64,000 nucleotides of DNA, taken from positions 310,001-374,000 of the forward strand of contig JAWKUK010000005.1 of NCBI GenBank assembly GCA_041398605.1. Direction: 5' to 3'. The notes beneath the pieces are model-generated. The model ran no database searches, had not been told where the DNA came from, and saw only the letters and a list, made by a program, of their open reading frames with translations. Source of the DNA: JAWKUK01 sp041398605. Lineage in GTDB: Bacteria; Planctomycetota; UBA1135; GCA-002686595. The translations under genes and the position numbers were made by a program. This document shows positions 17,076 to 24,988 of this stretch, in pieces. Each line of letters starts with the position of its first letter. The stretch's first letter is position 1.

Positions 17076-18204
17076 ACTTGCTGCCAGTTCGACTCGCGCA
17101 CGCCCTGGAACCTGAGTCGTCGAACGAGCGCTGGCTCGTCGATCGGCTGTGGGGCGAGGCAGCGGTGGGCATCGTGGGCGGCGAGCCCAAATGCTGCAAG
17201 AGTTTCTTGGCGCTCGAACTCGCCGTGGCAGTCGCATCGGGGCGACCGTGCCTCGGTCGGTATCGGGTTGAGCGAAGTGGGCCGGTGTTACTCTTCGTTG
17301 CAGAGGACTCGACACGAATCGTTCGCGCGCGAGACTCGAGGGGATCGCTACAGCAAGAGGTGAGCGGCTCGAGGATCTCCAGATCCACGTCATCGTTGCG
17401 GCGACCGTGCGCCTGGATCAGAGCGCGGACCGAGAGCGCCTCTGGAACACGGTCGCCTCCATCCGGCCACGTCTGCTGATCCTGGACCCGTTCGTACGAC
17501 TGCATCGAATCGACGAGAATGCTTCCGGCGACGTCGCGCCACTGTTGGCATTCCTGCGGGAGCTCAATCGCGAACACAAGGTGGCGGTGATCGTCGTCCA
17601 CCACGCGAAGAAGGGCGGTGGCAGTCAGCGCGCGGGGCAGACGTTGCGCGGCTCGTCGGAGTTCCACGCCTGGGGCGACTCGAATCTGTACCTTGCGCGT
17701 CGCGCAAGCGCGTTGATGATGCAGGTCGAGCATCGCGCCGCGCCCTCGATCGAGGATCTTCGCCTGGGCCCGATCCGACACTCGGACCAATGCGCCGGCG
17801 CTGGAGATCGTCGTCGGCGAGAGCACGGTCGAGAGCACAGGCTCGACCGAGGAACGCATCATCGCGGTACTTCACGATGAAGCTCGCGGATTGAGAGTCG
17901 CCGAGCTGCGGAGCCGAACGCGGATGCGAATGCAGATCTCGTCGAGGCGCTACGCCGGCTCGTCGAGGCGGGCCGTGTTCTGCGCGACGACGATGGCGTC
18001 CGCCCGCCGACTGACGTTTCCCTTCCCGTTCCGCCCTACAGCGACGCGGGAAGGGAAACGCCGAGAGCTTGCCACCGCTCGCGCCGCCACCAGCTGTTTT
18101 CGCCCCCGACCGGCCCGCTCGCGCTCACGCGGGCGGGTCGGGGGCGTTCGTTGCCAGCCGCGCGAGGAGCGCCGCCGCGAGCGGAGCGCGCGCAACCCGA
18201 GTGA
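17072..18204 (+). pseudogene. RepA-like AAA ATPase with C-terminal wHTH, frameshifted
   Basis: Start ATG overlaps the previous stop (ATGA). The first 90 residues hold a P-loop variant (VGIVGGEPKCCKSFLALELA), then LLFVAEDS. The frame shifts near 17330 and resumes with RPRLLILDPFVRLHRIDENASG (Walker B) and VIVVHHAKKGGG, a RepA/hexameric-helicase-like ATPase signature. At least two more shifts (between about 17760 and 17860, and near 17936) are needed to read the C-terminal winged helix (VAELRSRTRMRMQ / LVEALRRLVEAGRVLRDDDG). The last open frame runs to a TGA at 18202-18204 through the 18100-18145 hairpin, so the ancestral end is unclear. The P-loop carries CC before KS, which is unusual. Confidence 0.7.
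18100..18145. other. 18-bp hairpin with 10-nt loop, counterpart of 683-728
   Basis: Arms 18100-18117 and 18128-18145 pair with one G-G mismatch, loop 18118-18127. Three stem positions differ from the hairpin at 683-728, and each difference is matched on the other arm. The upstream CAGCTGTTTTCGCC resembles CAACTGAATTCGCC of the first copy, and the downstream tail (CGCGAGGAGCGCCGC...GGAGCGC) is also shared. Confidence 0.7.
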
Positions 18205-18356
18205 CCGAGGTCTGCCGAGGGCGCGAGAGGTTGCTGGCGCGGAGCCGTGGCGGGGCGACGGGCAACTGCACGGGCCGTCCATCGATCACCGTGGAGTGGA
18301 CTCCCTCGAAATCTGCGCCGCCTCTCACCGCGTGGATCTTCAGATCATTCAGGTGA

Positions 18357-18373
18357 TGAATGAAAATCATTCA
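18357..18373. terminator. Weak hairpin beyond metG
   Basis: TGAATGA-AAA-TCATTCA forms a 7-bp stem about 80 bp past the metG stop, in an unusually AT-rich pocket with several TTCAC/GTGAA words (18340-18395). There is no clear U-run, so termination is only a possibility; it could also be a protein-binding site or part of the transposon junction. Confidence 0.3.
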
Positions 18374-18451
18374 CCACGTGAATAGCTTTCACGATCGCCA
18401 TGCCGCCCTGGGAATGCCCAACGGCCCGGTTGGTTGATCCGTCATGCGGAG

Positions 18452-20602
18452 CTACCGCACCCGCAGGCCCGGGATCGCGCCTGGCCAGGGTTCCAGTACG
18501 TACAGGCCCGGGTGGGCGGACTCGTCCTTGTGGCTCGCGGCCAGGACCATGCCCTCCGAGACGCCGAACTTCATCTTGCGTGGGGCGAGGTTCGCGACGA
18601 GGACCGTCAGCTTGCCCGTGAGCTGGTCCGGGGTGTAGGCGCTCGCGATGCCGCTGAAGACGTTGCGCGTGCGGCCCTCGCCCTCGCCCACGTCCAAGGT
18701 CAGGCGCAGGAGCTTCGTGCTGCCTTCGACCAGCTCCGCCTTGTCGATCCGCGCCAGGCGCAGGTCCACCTTCGTGAAGTCGTCGATCGTGATCTCCGGG
18801 GCGAGCGCCTCGCCGCCCGGCGCGTTCGGGTCCGCCGCGGTCTGCGGCGCCTGACCTGACGACGCCCCAGAGGGCTGCCCGCCGGCCTTCTTCGCGGCCT
18901 TCGCCGGCTTCGGCGCCGCGGGCTCCGTCGGGGCATCGAAGAGCCCCTCCAGCTTCTTCGGGTCCACCCGCTGCATCAAGTGCGCGAAGGCGCCGATGCG
19001 GTGCGGCGCGAGCGCGCGCTGCGCGTCCGTCCAAACCAGCGGCGGCACGCCCAGGAACGACTCGACGCGCTCCGACAGCGCCGGCAAGACCGGTTTCAAA
19101 TAGACCGTCAAGACACGGAACGCCTCGATGCACACCGTGCACGCCTCCTGCAAGGCCGCGTCCGCGCCCGCCTGCTTCGCGAGCTCCCACGGCTTGTGCG
19201 CGTCCACGTACTCGTTGACGCGGTCCGCCAGCGACATCACCTCGCGCAACGCCTTGCCGAACTCGCGGTCGTTGTAGGCCGTCGAGATCGCCGGCGCGGC
19301 CGCGCGCAGCGTCGTCAAGAGCGTGTCGCCCGCAGCGCCGAGCGACGGCGCGAGCGCGCCCTCGAAGCGCTTCGCCAAGAAGCCCGCCGAGCGCGACGCG
19401 ATGTTCACGAACTTGCCCACGAGGTCCGCGTTCACGCGGCTCGTGAAGTCCTCCGGATTGAAGTCGATGTCCTCGACGCGCGCATTGAGCTTCGCCGCGA
19501 TGTAGTACCGCAACCACTCCGCGTCGAAGCCGAGCGAGAGATAACGCAGCGGGTCGATGCCCGTGCCGCGGCTCTTGCTCATCTTCTCGCCGTTCACGGT
19601 GATGAAGCCGTGCACGTAGACGTGGTCCGGCGTCTTGCGGCCGCTGAAGTGCAACATCGCCGGCCAGAAGAGCGTGTGGAAGTACGTGATGTCCTTCCCG
19701 ATGAAGTGGATCTGCTCGACCGCCGGGTCCGCGAGGAACGCCGCGGCGTCGCGGCCCTGCGCCTTGAACCACGCGTGCAGCGACGCCAAGTAACCGACCG
19801 GCGCGTCCAACCAGACATAGAAGTACTGGTCGTCCGTGTCCGGGATCCGGATCCCGAAGTACGGCGCGTCACGCGAGATGTCCCAGTCGGACAGGCCGAC
19901 CTTGCCCGCCTCGTCCGGCGTGAACCACTCGCGGATCTTGTTCAGCACCTCGCTCTGCAAGCGGCCCGGCGCCGCGGTCCATTCGCGCAGGAACTCGACG
20001 CAGCGCGCGTTCGATAGCTGGAAGAACTTATGCGTCGTCTGGCGCAGCTCCGGCTTCGCGCCCGACAACGCCGAGCGCGGGTCCGCGAGGTCCGTCGGCG
20101 CATAGACCGAGCCGCACGCCTCGCACGAGTCGCCGTACTGGTCGGGCGTGCCGCACTTCGGGCACGTACCCTTGATGAACCGATCGGCGAGGAACATCCC
20201 CTTCACCGGGTCGAAGAACTGCTCGATCGTGCGCTCGACGATCAATCCCTCCGCGCGCAGCCCGCGATAGATGTCCTGCGCGAGGGCGTGGTTCTCCGGC
20301 GCGTCCGTCGAGTCCCAGTGATCGAACGAGATGTGGAACCCGTCGAGATAGGGCTTACGGCCGGCGGCGATGTTCGCCACGAACTGCTGCGGCGTGAGGC
20401 CGGCCTTCTCGGCCGCGATCATGATCGGCGCGCCGTGGGCGTCGTCGGCGCAGACGAAGTGCACCTCGTGGCCGTGCATGCGCTGGAACCGCACCCAGAT
20501 GTCCGCCTGCACGTACTCCATGATGTGCCCCACATGGAACGGAGCGTTCGCGTAGGGCAACGCGGTCGTGACGAAGAGCTTGCGGGGCGTGCTGGCAGTC
20601 AT
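18452..20602 (-). CDS. metG: Methionyl-tRNA synthetase
   Basis: 716 residues. It charges tRNA-Met with methionine in the cytoplasm. The class I signature is present as PYANAPFHVGH (HIGH variant) near residue 16, and KMSKS appears in NGEKMSKSRGTG. A zinc knuckle is seen in CPKCGTPDQYGDSCEACG. Residues about 600-716 form the C-terminal EMAP/Trbp-like tRNA-binding domain (VDLRLARIDKAELVEGSTKL), linked by an Ala/Pro/Lys-rich segment (about 560-600). Full length for the long bacterial form. It is transcribed divergently from the AlkB-like gene, with 87 bp between starts. Confidence 0.97.
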   Translation of the reverse strand: MTASTPRKLFVTTALPYANAPFHVGHIMEYVQADIWVRFQRMHGHEVHFVCADDAHGAPIMIAAEKAGLTPQQFVANIAAGRKPYLDGFHISFDHWDSTDAPENHALAQDIYRGLRAEGLIVERTIEQFFDPVKGMFLADRFIKGTCPKCGTPDQYGDSCEACGSVYAPTDLADPRSALSGAKPELRQTTHKFFQLSNARCVEFLREWTAAPGRLQSEVLNKIREWFTPDEAGKVGLSDWDISRDAPYFGIRIPDTDDQYFYVWLDAPVGYLASLHAWFKAQGRDAAAFLADPAVEQIHFIGKDITYFHTLFWPAMLHFSGRKTPDHVYVHGFITVNGEKMSKSRGTGIDPLRYLSLGFDAEWLRYYIAAKLNARVEDIDFNPEDFTSRVNADLVGKFVNIASRSAGFLAKRFEGALAPSLGAAGDTLLTTLRAAAPAISTAYNDREFGKALREVMSLADRVNEYVDAHKPWELAKQAGADAALQEACTVCIEAFRVLTVYLKPVLPALSERVESFLGVPPLVWTDAQRALAPHRIGAFAHLMQRVDPKKLEGLFDAPTEPAAPKPAKAAKKAGGQPSGASSGQAPQTAADPNAPGGEALAPEITIDDFTKVDLRLARIDKAELVEGSTKLLRLTLDVGEGEGRTRNVFSGIASAYTPDQLTGKLTVLVANLAPRKMKFGVSEGMVLAASHKDESAHPGLYVLEPWPGAIPGLRVR

Positions 20603-20689
20603 GGGGGAAGGAGTTTATCGGGACACCCCTCGCGGCGGGCGGCGCGCGAGCTACCTTCCTGTTGGGCCCCCAGAGCGGGCGCCGCCGCC

Positions 20690-21796
20690 ATGGGGGAGCT
20701 CACCGAACATCGACCTGGACCGGAGGCCCCGCGCGCCCTCCCCGTCGCCCCGTTCGCGGCCGCCTACCTGGTGCCGCTGCTGCACGTGGCGGCGCTCGCC
20801 TTGGCCCGCGCGCGCGGCGAGGGCTTGTTGTGGCTCCTGCCGCTCTACGTCTTCGTCGCGATGCCCGTGCTGGACCGGCTGCGCGGCACCTGGACCAGCG
20901 CCGCGAGCGACGGCGCGCCCCGCAACCGGCGCCACGACCTGCTGCTGGAGCTCTGGGCGCCGACCCAGCTCGCGACGCTCGCTTGGTCGCTGCGCTGGAT
21001 CAGCGAGGCGCCGCCGTCGCCCCTCGGCTGGGTCGCCTTCGCCCTCTCGCTCGGCCTCGTCACCGGCGGCATCGGCATCAACGTCGCGCACGAGCTGATG
21101 CACCGCCCCGGGCGCATGCATCGCGCGCTGGCCGAGGTGCTGATGACCTCGACGCTCTACGCGCACTTCCAGGTCGAGCACGTGCTGGGCCACCACAGAC
21201 ACGTCGGCACGCGGCAGGACCCGGCGACGGCGCGGCGCGGCGAGGCGCTCTATGCGTTCCTCGCCCGCTGCGTGCTCACAGGCGTCGCCGATGCGTGGCG
21301 GCTCGAGCAGCGCCGCGTCGCGCGGCATGGGGGCGCGTGGACCCCCGCAGACCGGCGCGTGCGCTACGCGCTGACGCAGAGCGCGCTCATCGCCGGGCTG
21401 TGGCTCCTGGCTGGACCGATCGTCCTGGGCGCGTTCCTCGCGCAGGCCTTCGTCGCGGTGTTCTTGCTGGAGCTCGTCAACTACGTCGAGCACTACGGCC
21501 TCGAGCGCGAGCTGCGCCCCGACGGTCGGCCCGTGCGGGTCGCGGCGCGCCATAGCTGGAACAGCGAGCACGCCGTCTCCAGCGCGCACCTCTTCCTCTT
21601 GCCGCGCCACTCTCACCATCACGCCGAGGCGAGCCGCCCGTACGATCAGCTGCGCCCGCTGGAGGGCGCGTCCGAGCTGCCCGCGGGTTACCCGACGATG
21701 ATGCTCGCGGCGCTCGTGCCGCCGCTGTGGTTCCGGTGGATGGACCCGCGCGTCGCGGCCGTGCAAGCGCGCCCCGAATCAGCGCGGACCGCTTGA
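20690..21796 (+). CDS. AlkB-like membrane fatty acid/alkane hydroxylase
   Basis: 368 residues. The ATG at 20690 is chosen; the open frame upstream is the antisense of metG. Four to six membrane segments alternate with histidine boxes: HELMH, HVLGHHRHVG, NYVEHYGLE, and HSHHHAEASRPYDQL. This is the non-haem di-iron pattern of alkane 1-monooxygenases, whose last box is usually LQRHSDHH; here it is LLPRHSHHH. The family hydroxylates terminal methyl groups of alkanes or lipids using rubredoxin electrons. No rubredoxin or reductase gene is adjacent. Substrate cannot be inferred. Length is slightly below typical AlkB (about 400). Confidence 0.8.
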   Translation: MGELTEHRPGPEAPRALPVAPFAAAYLVPLLHVAALALARARGEGLLWLLPLYVFVAMPVLDRLRGTWTSAASDGAPRNRRHDLLLELWAPTQLATLAWSLRWISEAPPSPLGWVAFALSLGLVTGGIGINVAHELMHRPGRMHRALAEVLMTSTLYAHFQVEHVLGHHRHVGTRQDPATARRGEALYAFLARCVLTGVADAWRLEQRRVARHGGAWTPADRRVRYALTQSALIAGLWLLAGPIVLGAFLAQAFVAVFLLELVNYVEHYGLERELRPDGRPVRVAARHSWNSEHAVSSAHLFLLPRHSHHHAEASRPYDQLRPLEGASELPAGYPTMMLAALVPPLWFRWMDPRVAAVQARPESARTA

Positions 21797-22089
21797 AAGG
21801 ATGCACCTCGGTGATGGTCAGGGGCTGCCAGCCCTACGTTCGAGGGCGGCGGACCCTTGGCCAGCGCTTCCAAGTGGCCTCTGGAGCGGTGCGAGAGCAC
21901 ACAGTCCCCGGGCTCGCCAGAGCCTGCGCCCGAGCATCGACGAGGTCCTCTCCGCGGGGAGGTCGGTGATAAGCTCGCGCGGGGAGCGCTGCTCTACGGA
22001 GGCACAGAGGCGCTCATGTTTGGACATGACCTCCGCGCGGCGCTGGTGTCGGCGCTCTGGGGCACACACGCACGAGATCCGCGCAAGCA

Positions 22090-22560
22090 ATGCAAAGTGA
22101 AGGGGCCTCCACAGCGTGCTCGTTCGACCCGCGGCACGTCTTTGTCTACGGCACGCTGCTCTTGCCTGAGATCCAGCGCCGCGTCACCGGGCGCGCGTTC
22201 GAGGCCGAGCCCGCGCTGCTGCGCGGCTATGCGCGCCGCACCGTGCGTGGCGAGGTGTACCCGAGCGTCCTGCCCTGCGCAGGGGACGTCGTGGACGGCG
22301 CGCTCCTGCGCGGCGTCGACGCGGCGTCCCTCGCGCGCCTCGACGCCTACGAAGGCGCGCCCTACGAGCGTGTGCGCGTCCGCGTCGAGCGCGCCGCGGG
22401 CGGCGCTGCGGAGGCCTGGATGTGGCTCCTGAGGCCCAGCGAGCGCGCGCTCCTCAGCGACGAGCCCTGGGACCTCGCGACGTTCCTGGGGCGCGACCGG
22501 GCGCGGTTCGAGGCGGGGTACGCGGGCTTCGGCGCGCCCGAGCCCGGCGATCCCGGCTGA
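22090..22560 (+). CDS. Gamma-glutamylcyclotransferase-fold protein (AIG2-like)
   Basis: 156 residues. The family hallmark VFVYGTLLLPEI (YGTL substrate loop) lies at residues 17-28, and the putative catalytic Glu is in LDAYEGAPYERV. GGCT/AIG2-like proteins act on gamma-glutamyl amino acids or related amines, releasing 5-oxoproline; many bacterial members have undefined substrates. Cytoplasmic, no signal. It stands alone, 81 bp before the peptidase gene, and the first ATG is used because the frame opens just upstream. Confidence 0.82.
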   Translation: MQSEGASTACSFDPRHVFVYGTLLLPEIQRRVTGRAFEAEPALLRGYARRTVRGEVYPSVLPCAGDVVDGALLRGVDAASLARLDAYEGAPYERVRVRVERAAGGAAEAWMWLLRPSERALLSDEPWDLATFLGRDRARFEAGYAGFGAPEPGDPG

Positions 22561-22641
22561 GACATCCCCCGGAGTGGCGACGCGCGGCGAACGTGGGTAC
22601 AACCGTGCGCCCGAAATCGCCTCGGCCCAGGGCCAGACACC

Positions 22642-24756
22642 ATGCTCCGAACCTTCTCCGCCGCCGGGCTCGCCGGCCTCCTCCTCGCCCTCTCCGCCTC
22701 CGCCTCCCACGCCGCCGCGCGCCCCGCGGTCGACGAAGGCATGTGGCTCTTCAACAACCCGCCCGCGCGCCAGCTCATGGAGCGCTACGGGTTCAAGGTC
22801 ACCGCGGAGTGGCTCGAGCACGTCCAGAAGTCGGCCGTGCGCGTCTCGACCGGCGGCTCCGGCTCGATCGTCTCGGCCGACGGGCTCGTCATGACGAACC
22901 ACCACGTCGCGTCCGACATCCTCGAGAAGCTCTCCAGCGCCGACAACGACCTCTTGGAGCACGGCTTCTACGCCGCGGCGCTCGAGGACGAGGTCAAGTG
23001 CCCCGACCTGCACCTCGACGTGCTCTGGTCGATCGATGACGTCACCGCGCGCATTGAGGCGGCCGCGCAGGGCCTCGACACCGCCGCCGCGGGCGCCGCG
23101 CGCCGCAAGGCGCAGACCGAGCTCGAGGACGACGCGAAGGCGCGCACGGGCATGCACGCCGAGGTCGTGACGCTGTACCAAGGCGGCCGCTACCACCTGT
23201 ACCTCTACAAGCGCTTCGAGGACGTGCGCCTCGTCTTCGCGCCCGAGAAGGACATCGCCTTCTACGGCGGCGACAACGATAACTTCGAGTACCCGCGCTA
23301 CTGCCTCGACGTGACGTTCTTCCGCATCTACGAGGACGGCAAGCCGTACCAGCCGGAGCACTTCCTGCGCTGGAGCGACAACGGCGCCGCCGCGGACGAG
23401 CTCGTCTTCGTCGCCGGTCACCCGGGCAGCACGCAGCGCCTCAACACCGTCGCGCACCTCGAGTACCTGCGCGACGTCAGCGTGCCGTTCGCGATGAACT
23501 TCTTGATGCGCCAAGAGGTGCTGCTGCAGACCTTCTCGGGCAAGAGCGCCGAGCACCGCCGCATCGCTGAAGGCGACCTCTTCGGCGTCCAGAACAGTCG
23601 CAAGGTCTACGTCGGCCGCGTGGCCGGCTTGCTGGACCCGGCCGTCTTCGCCGCCAAGCGCGCGGAGGAAGCGCGGCTGCGCGCGATGGTCGACGGCAAC
23701 CCCGAGTGGAAGGCGAAGTTCGGCGACGCCTGGGACCAGGTCGCCAAGGCGCAGGTCTCCGCGCGCGAGCTGCGCCGGCGCTACATCGCGATCGGCGGCG
23801 GCAGCCTCGGCCTCGGCGCGTCGATGGCCGGCTTCGCGACGACGATCGTGCGCCTCACGGACGAGCTCGGTAAGCCCAGCACCGAGCGCCTGCGCGAGTA
23901 CGGCGACGCCGCGCTGCCGCAGGTCTACCAAGGCCTCTACTCGCCGGCGCCGCTGTACCCCGAGTTCGAGATCATGCGCCTCGAGAGCGCGCTCTCGCAG
24001 ATGGCCGAGCTGCTCGGCGGCGACGACGAGATGGTCGTGGCGGCCCTCGCCGGCAAGTCGCCGCGCGCGCGCGCCGAGGAGTGCATCCTGGGCTCCAAGC
24101 TGATGGACATCGCCGAGCGCAAGCGCCTCGCCGAGGGCGGCGCAGACATGCTCGCGGACTGCGGCGACCCGCTGATCGGGCTCGTGCAGTCGCTCGACGG
24201 GTATTCGCGCGCGCTGCGTAAGCGCTTCGAGGACGAGGTCCAGTCCGTCGAGCGCGAGGCCTACGCCAAGATCGCCGCGGCGCGCTTCGCGGTCTTCGGC
24301 GAGAACGTCTACCCCGACGCGACGTTCACCCTGCGCCTCTCCTACGGCGCTGTGAAGGGCTACCAGGACGGCGAGCGAGCGGTGCCGCCGTTCACGGACT
24401 TCGCCCGCGTGTACGAGAAGGCGAAGGAGCGCGCGGGTGAGGCGTTCTACGGCCTGCCGGGCACGTGGACGGAGGCCAGCGCGAAGGTCGACGGCGCGAC
24501 GCCGTTCAACTTTGTCTCGACGAACGACATCATCGGCGGCAACTCGGGCTCGCCCGTGATCAACGCCAAGGGTGAGGTCGTCGGCCTGATCTTCGACGGC
24601 AACATCCAGAGCTTGATCGGGAACTACGCGTACTCGGACGACAAGGCGCGCTCCGTCTCGGTCGACAGCCGCGGCATCGTCGGCGCGCTGGACCAGGTCT
24701 ACGACGCGCAGCGCATCGTCCAGGAGCTCCGCGCGCCGGCGACGGTCACGCGCTGA
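22642..24756 (+). CDS. S46 family dipeptidyl peptidase (DPP7-like)
   Basis: 704 residues with a signal peptide (AGLAGLLLALSASASHAA). It releases N-terminal dipeptides from peptides in the periplasm. The chymotrypsin-like triad is visible: His in VMTNHHVASD, Asp in FYGGDNDNFEYPRY, and Ser in IIGGNSGSPV. A helical insert separates Asp and Ser as in the family. Eighteen residues after the Ser lies Gly (FDGN), the position that is Gly in DPP7 and Arg in DPP11, so a preference for hydrophobic rather than acidic P1 residues is inferred. Length matches the family (about 700). Common in PVC and Bacteroidetes bacteria living on proteins. Confidence 0.92.
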   Translation: MLRTFSAAGLAGLLLALSASASHAAARPAVDEGMWLFNNPPARQLMERYGFKVTAEWLEHVQKSAVRVSTGGSGSIVSADGLVMTNHHVASDILEKLSSADNDLLEHGFYAAALEDEVKCPDLHLDVLWSIDDVTARIEAAAQGLDTAAAGAARRKAQTELEDDAKARTGMHAEVVTLYQGGRYHLYLYKRFEDVRLVFAPEKDIAFYGGDNDNFEYPRYCLDVTFFRIYEDGKPYQPEHFLRWSDNGAAADELVFVAGHPGSTQRLNTVAHLEYLRDVSVPFAMNFLMRQEVLLQTFSGKSAEHRRIAEGDLFGVQNSRKVYVGRVAGLLDPAVFAAKRAEEARLRAMVDGNPEWKAKFGDAWDQVAKAQVSARELRRRYIAIGGGSLGLGASMAGFATTIVRLTDELGKPSTERLREYGDAALPQVYQGLYSPAPLYPEFEIMRLESALSQMAELLGGDDEMVVAALAGKSPRARAEECILGSKLMDIAERKRLAEGGADMLADCGDPLIGLVQSLDGYSRALRKRFEDEVQSVEREAYAKIAAARFAVFGENVYPDATFTLRLSYGAVKGYQDGERAVPPFTDFARVYEKAKERAGEAFYGLPGTWTEASAKVDGATPFNFVSTNDIIGGNSGSPVINAKGEVVGLIFDGNIQSLIGNYAYSDDKARSVSVDSRGIVGALDQVYDAQRIVQELRAPATVTR

Positions 24757-24858
24757 GCGCTGGCCGAGCGAGCGCCCGAAGCGCACCGCAACCAAGCGCG
24801 CCGCGCCGGTGGATCACACGATCTGCCGGCGCGGCGCTGCTCCTTGGGCGGCATCGCG

Positions 24859-24988
24859 CCCAGAGGCCTGCGCACCCAGAGGCCTGCGCACCCAGAGGCC
24901 TGCGCACCCAGAGGCCTGCACACCCAGAGGCCTGCGCGCCCAGAGGCCCGCGCGCCCAAAGGCCTTTGCGCTCAGAGGCCAGCGCGCT
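24859..24988. repeat. 16-bp tandem repeat, eight units
   Basis: The word CAGAGGCC (with small variations) recurs at exactly 16-bp steps: 24861, 24877, 24893, 24909, 24925, 24941, 24957 and 24973. Consensus CCCAGAGGCCTGCGCA; the copies degenerate towards the right. The array occupies the space between two convergent genes, and the last unit contains the TGA stop of the 24972-26573 gene. Because 16 is not a multiple of 3, it is not a protein repeat. Confidence 0.9.

Larger units (their letters stand above)
13832..18303 (+). mobile_element. Dead four-gene DDE/ATPase transposon
   Basis: Gene order is a zinc-ribbon protein, DDE transposase, TniB/ExeA-like ATPase and RepA-like ATPase, all on the plus strand. 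Genes 3 and 4 overlap by ATGA. Ends are tentative: GAGTCACACTCGGTGAT at 13832-13848 resembles the complement of ATCACCGTGGAGTGGACTC at 18285-18303. No target duplication is evident. Genes 2, 3 and 4 carry several frameshifts and at least one nonsense codon, while flanking chromosomal genes do not, so this is decay and not general sequence error. Confidence 0.65.

Noticed and set aside
18345..19772. 475-residue minus-strand frame
   Set aside because: Out-of-frame reading of metG; Gly/Arg-rich and without motifs.
20030..20689. N-terminal extension of the AlkB-like protein
   Set aside because: The added 220 residues are antisense to metG and Arg/Val-rich; membrane-protein sequence starts at 20690.
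21994..24795. 933-residue open frame on the minus strand
   Set aside because: It is the antisense of the S46 peptidase gene; Arg/Ala/Asp-rich sequence with no domain, while the plus strand has clear catalytic motifs.
24859..24988. CRISPR-like array
   Set aside because: Units are 16 bp and contiguous with no spacers and no cas genes; a plain tandem repeat.
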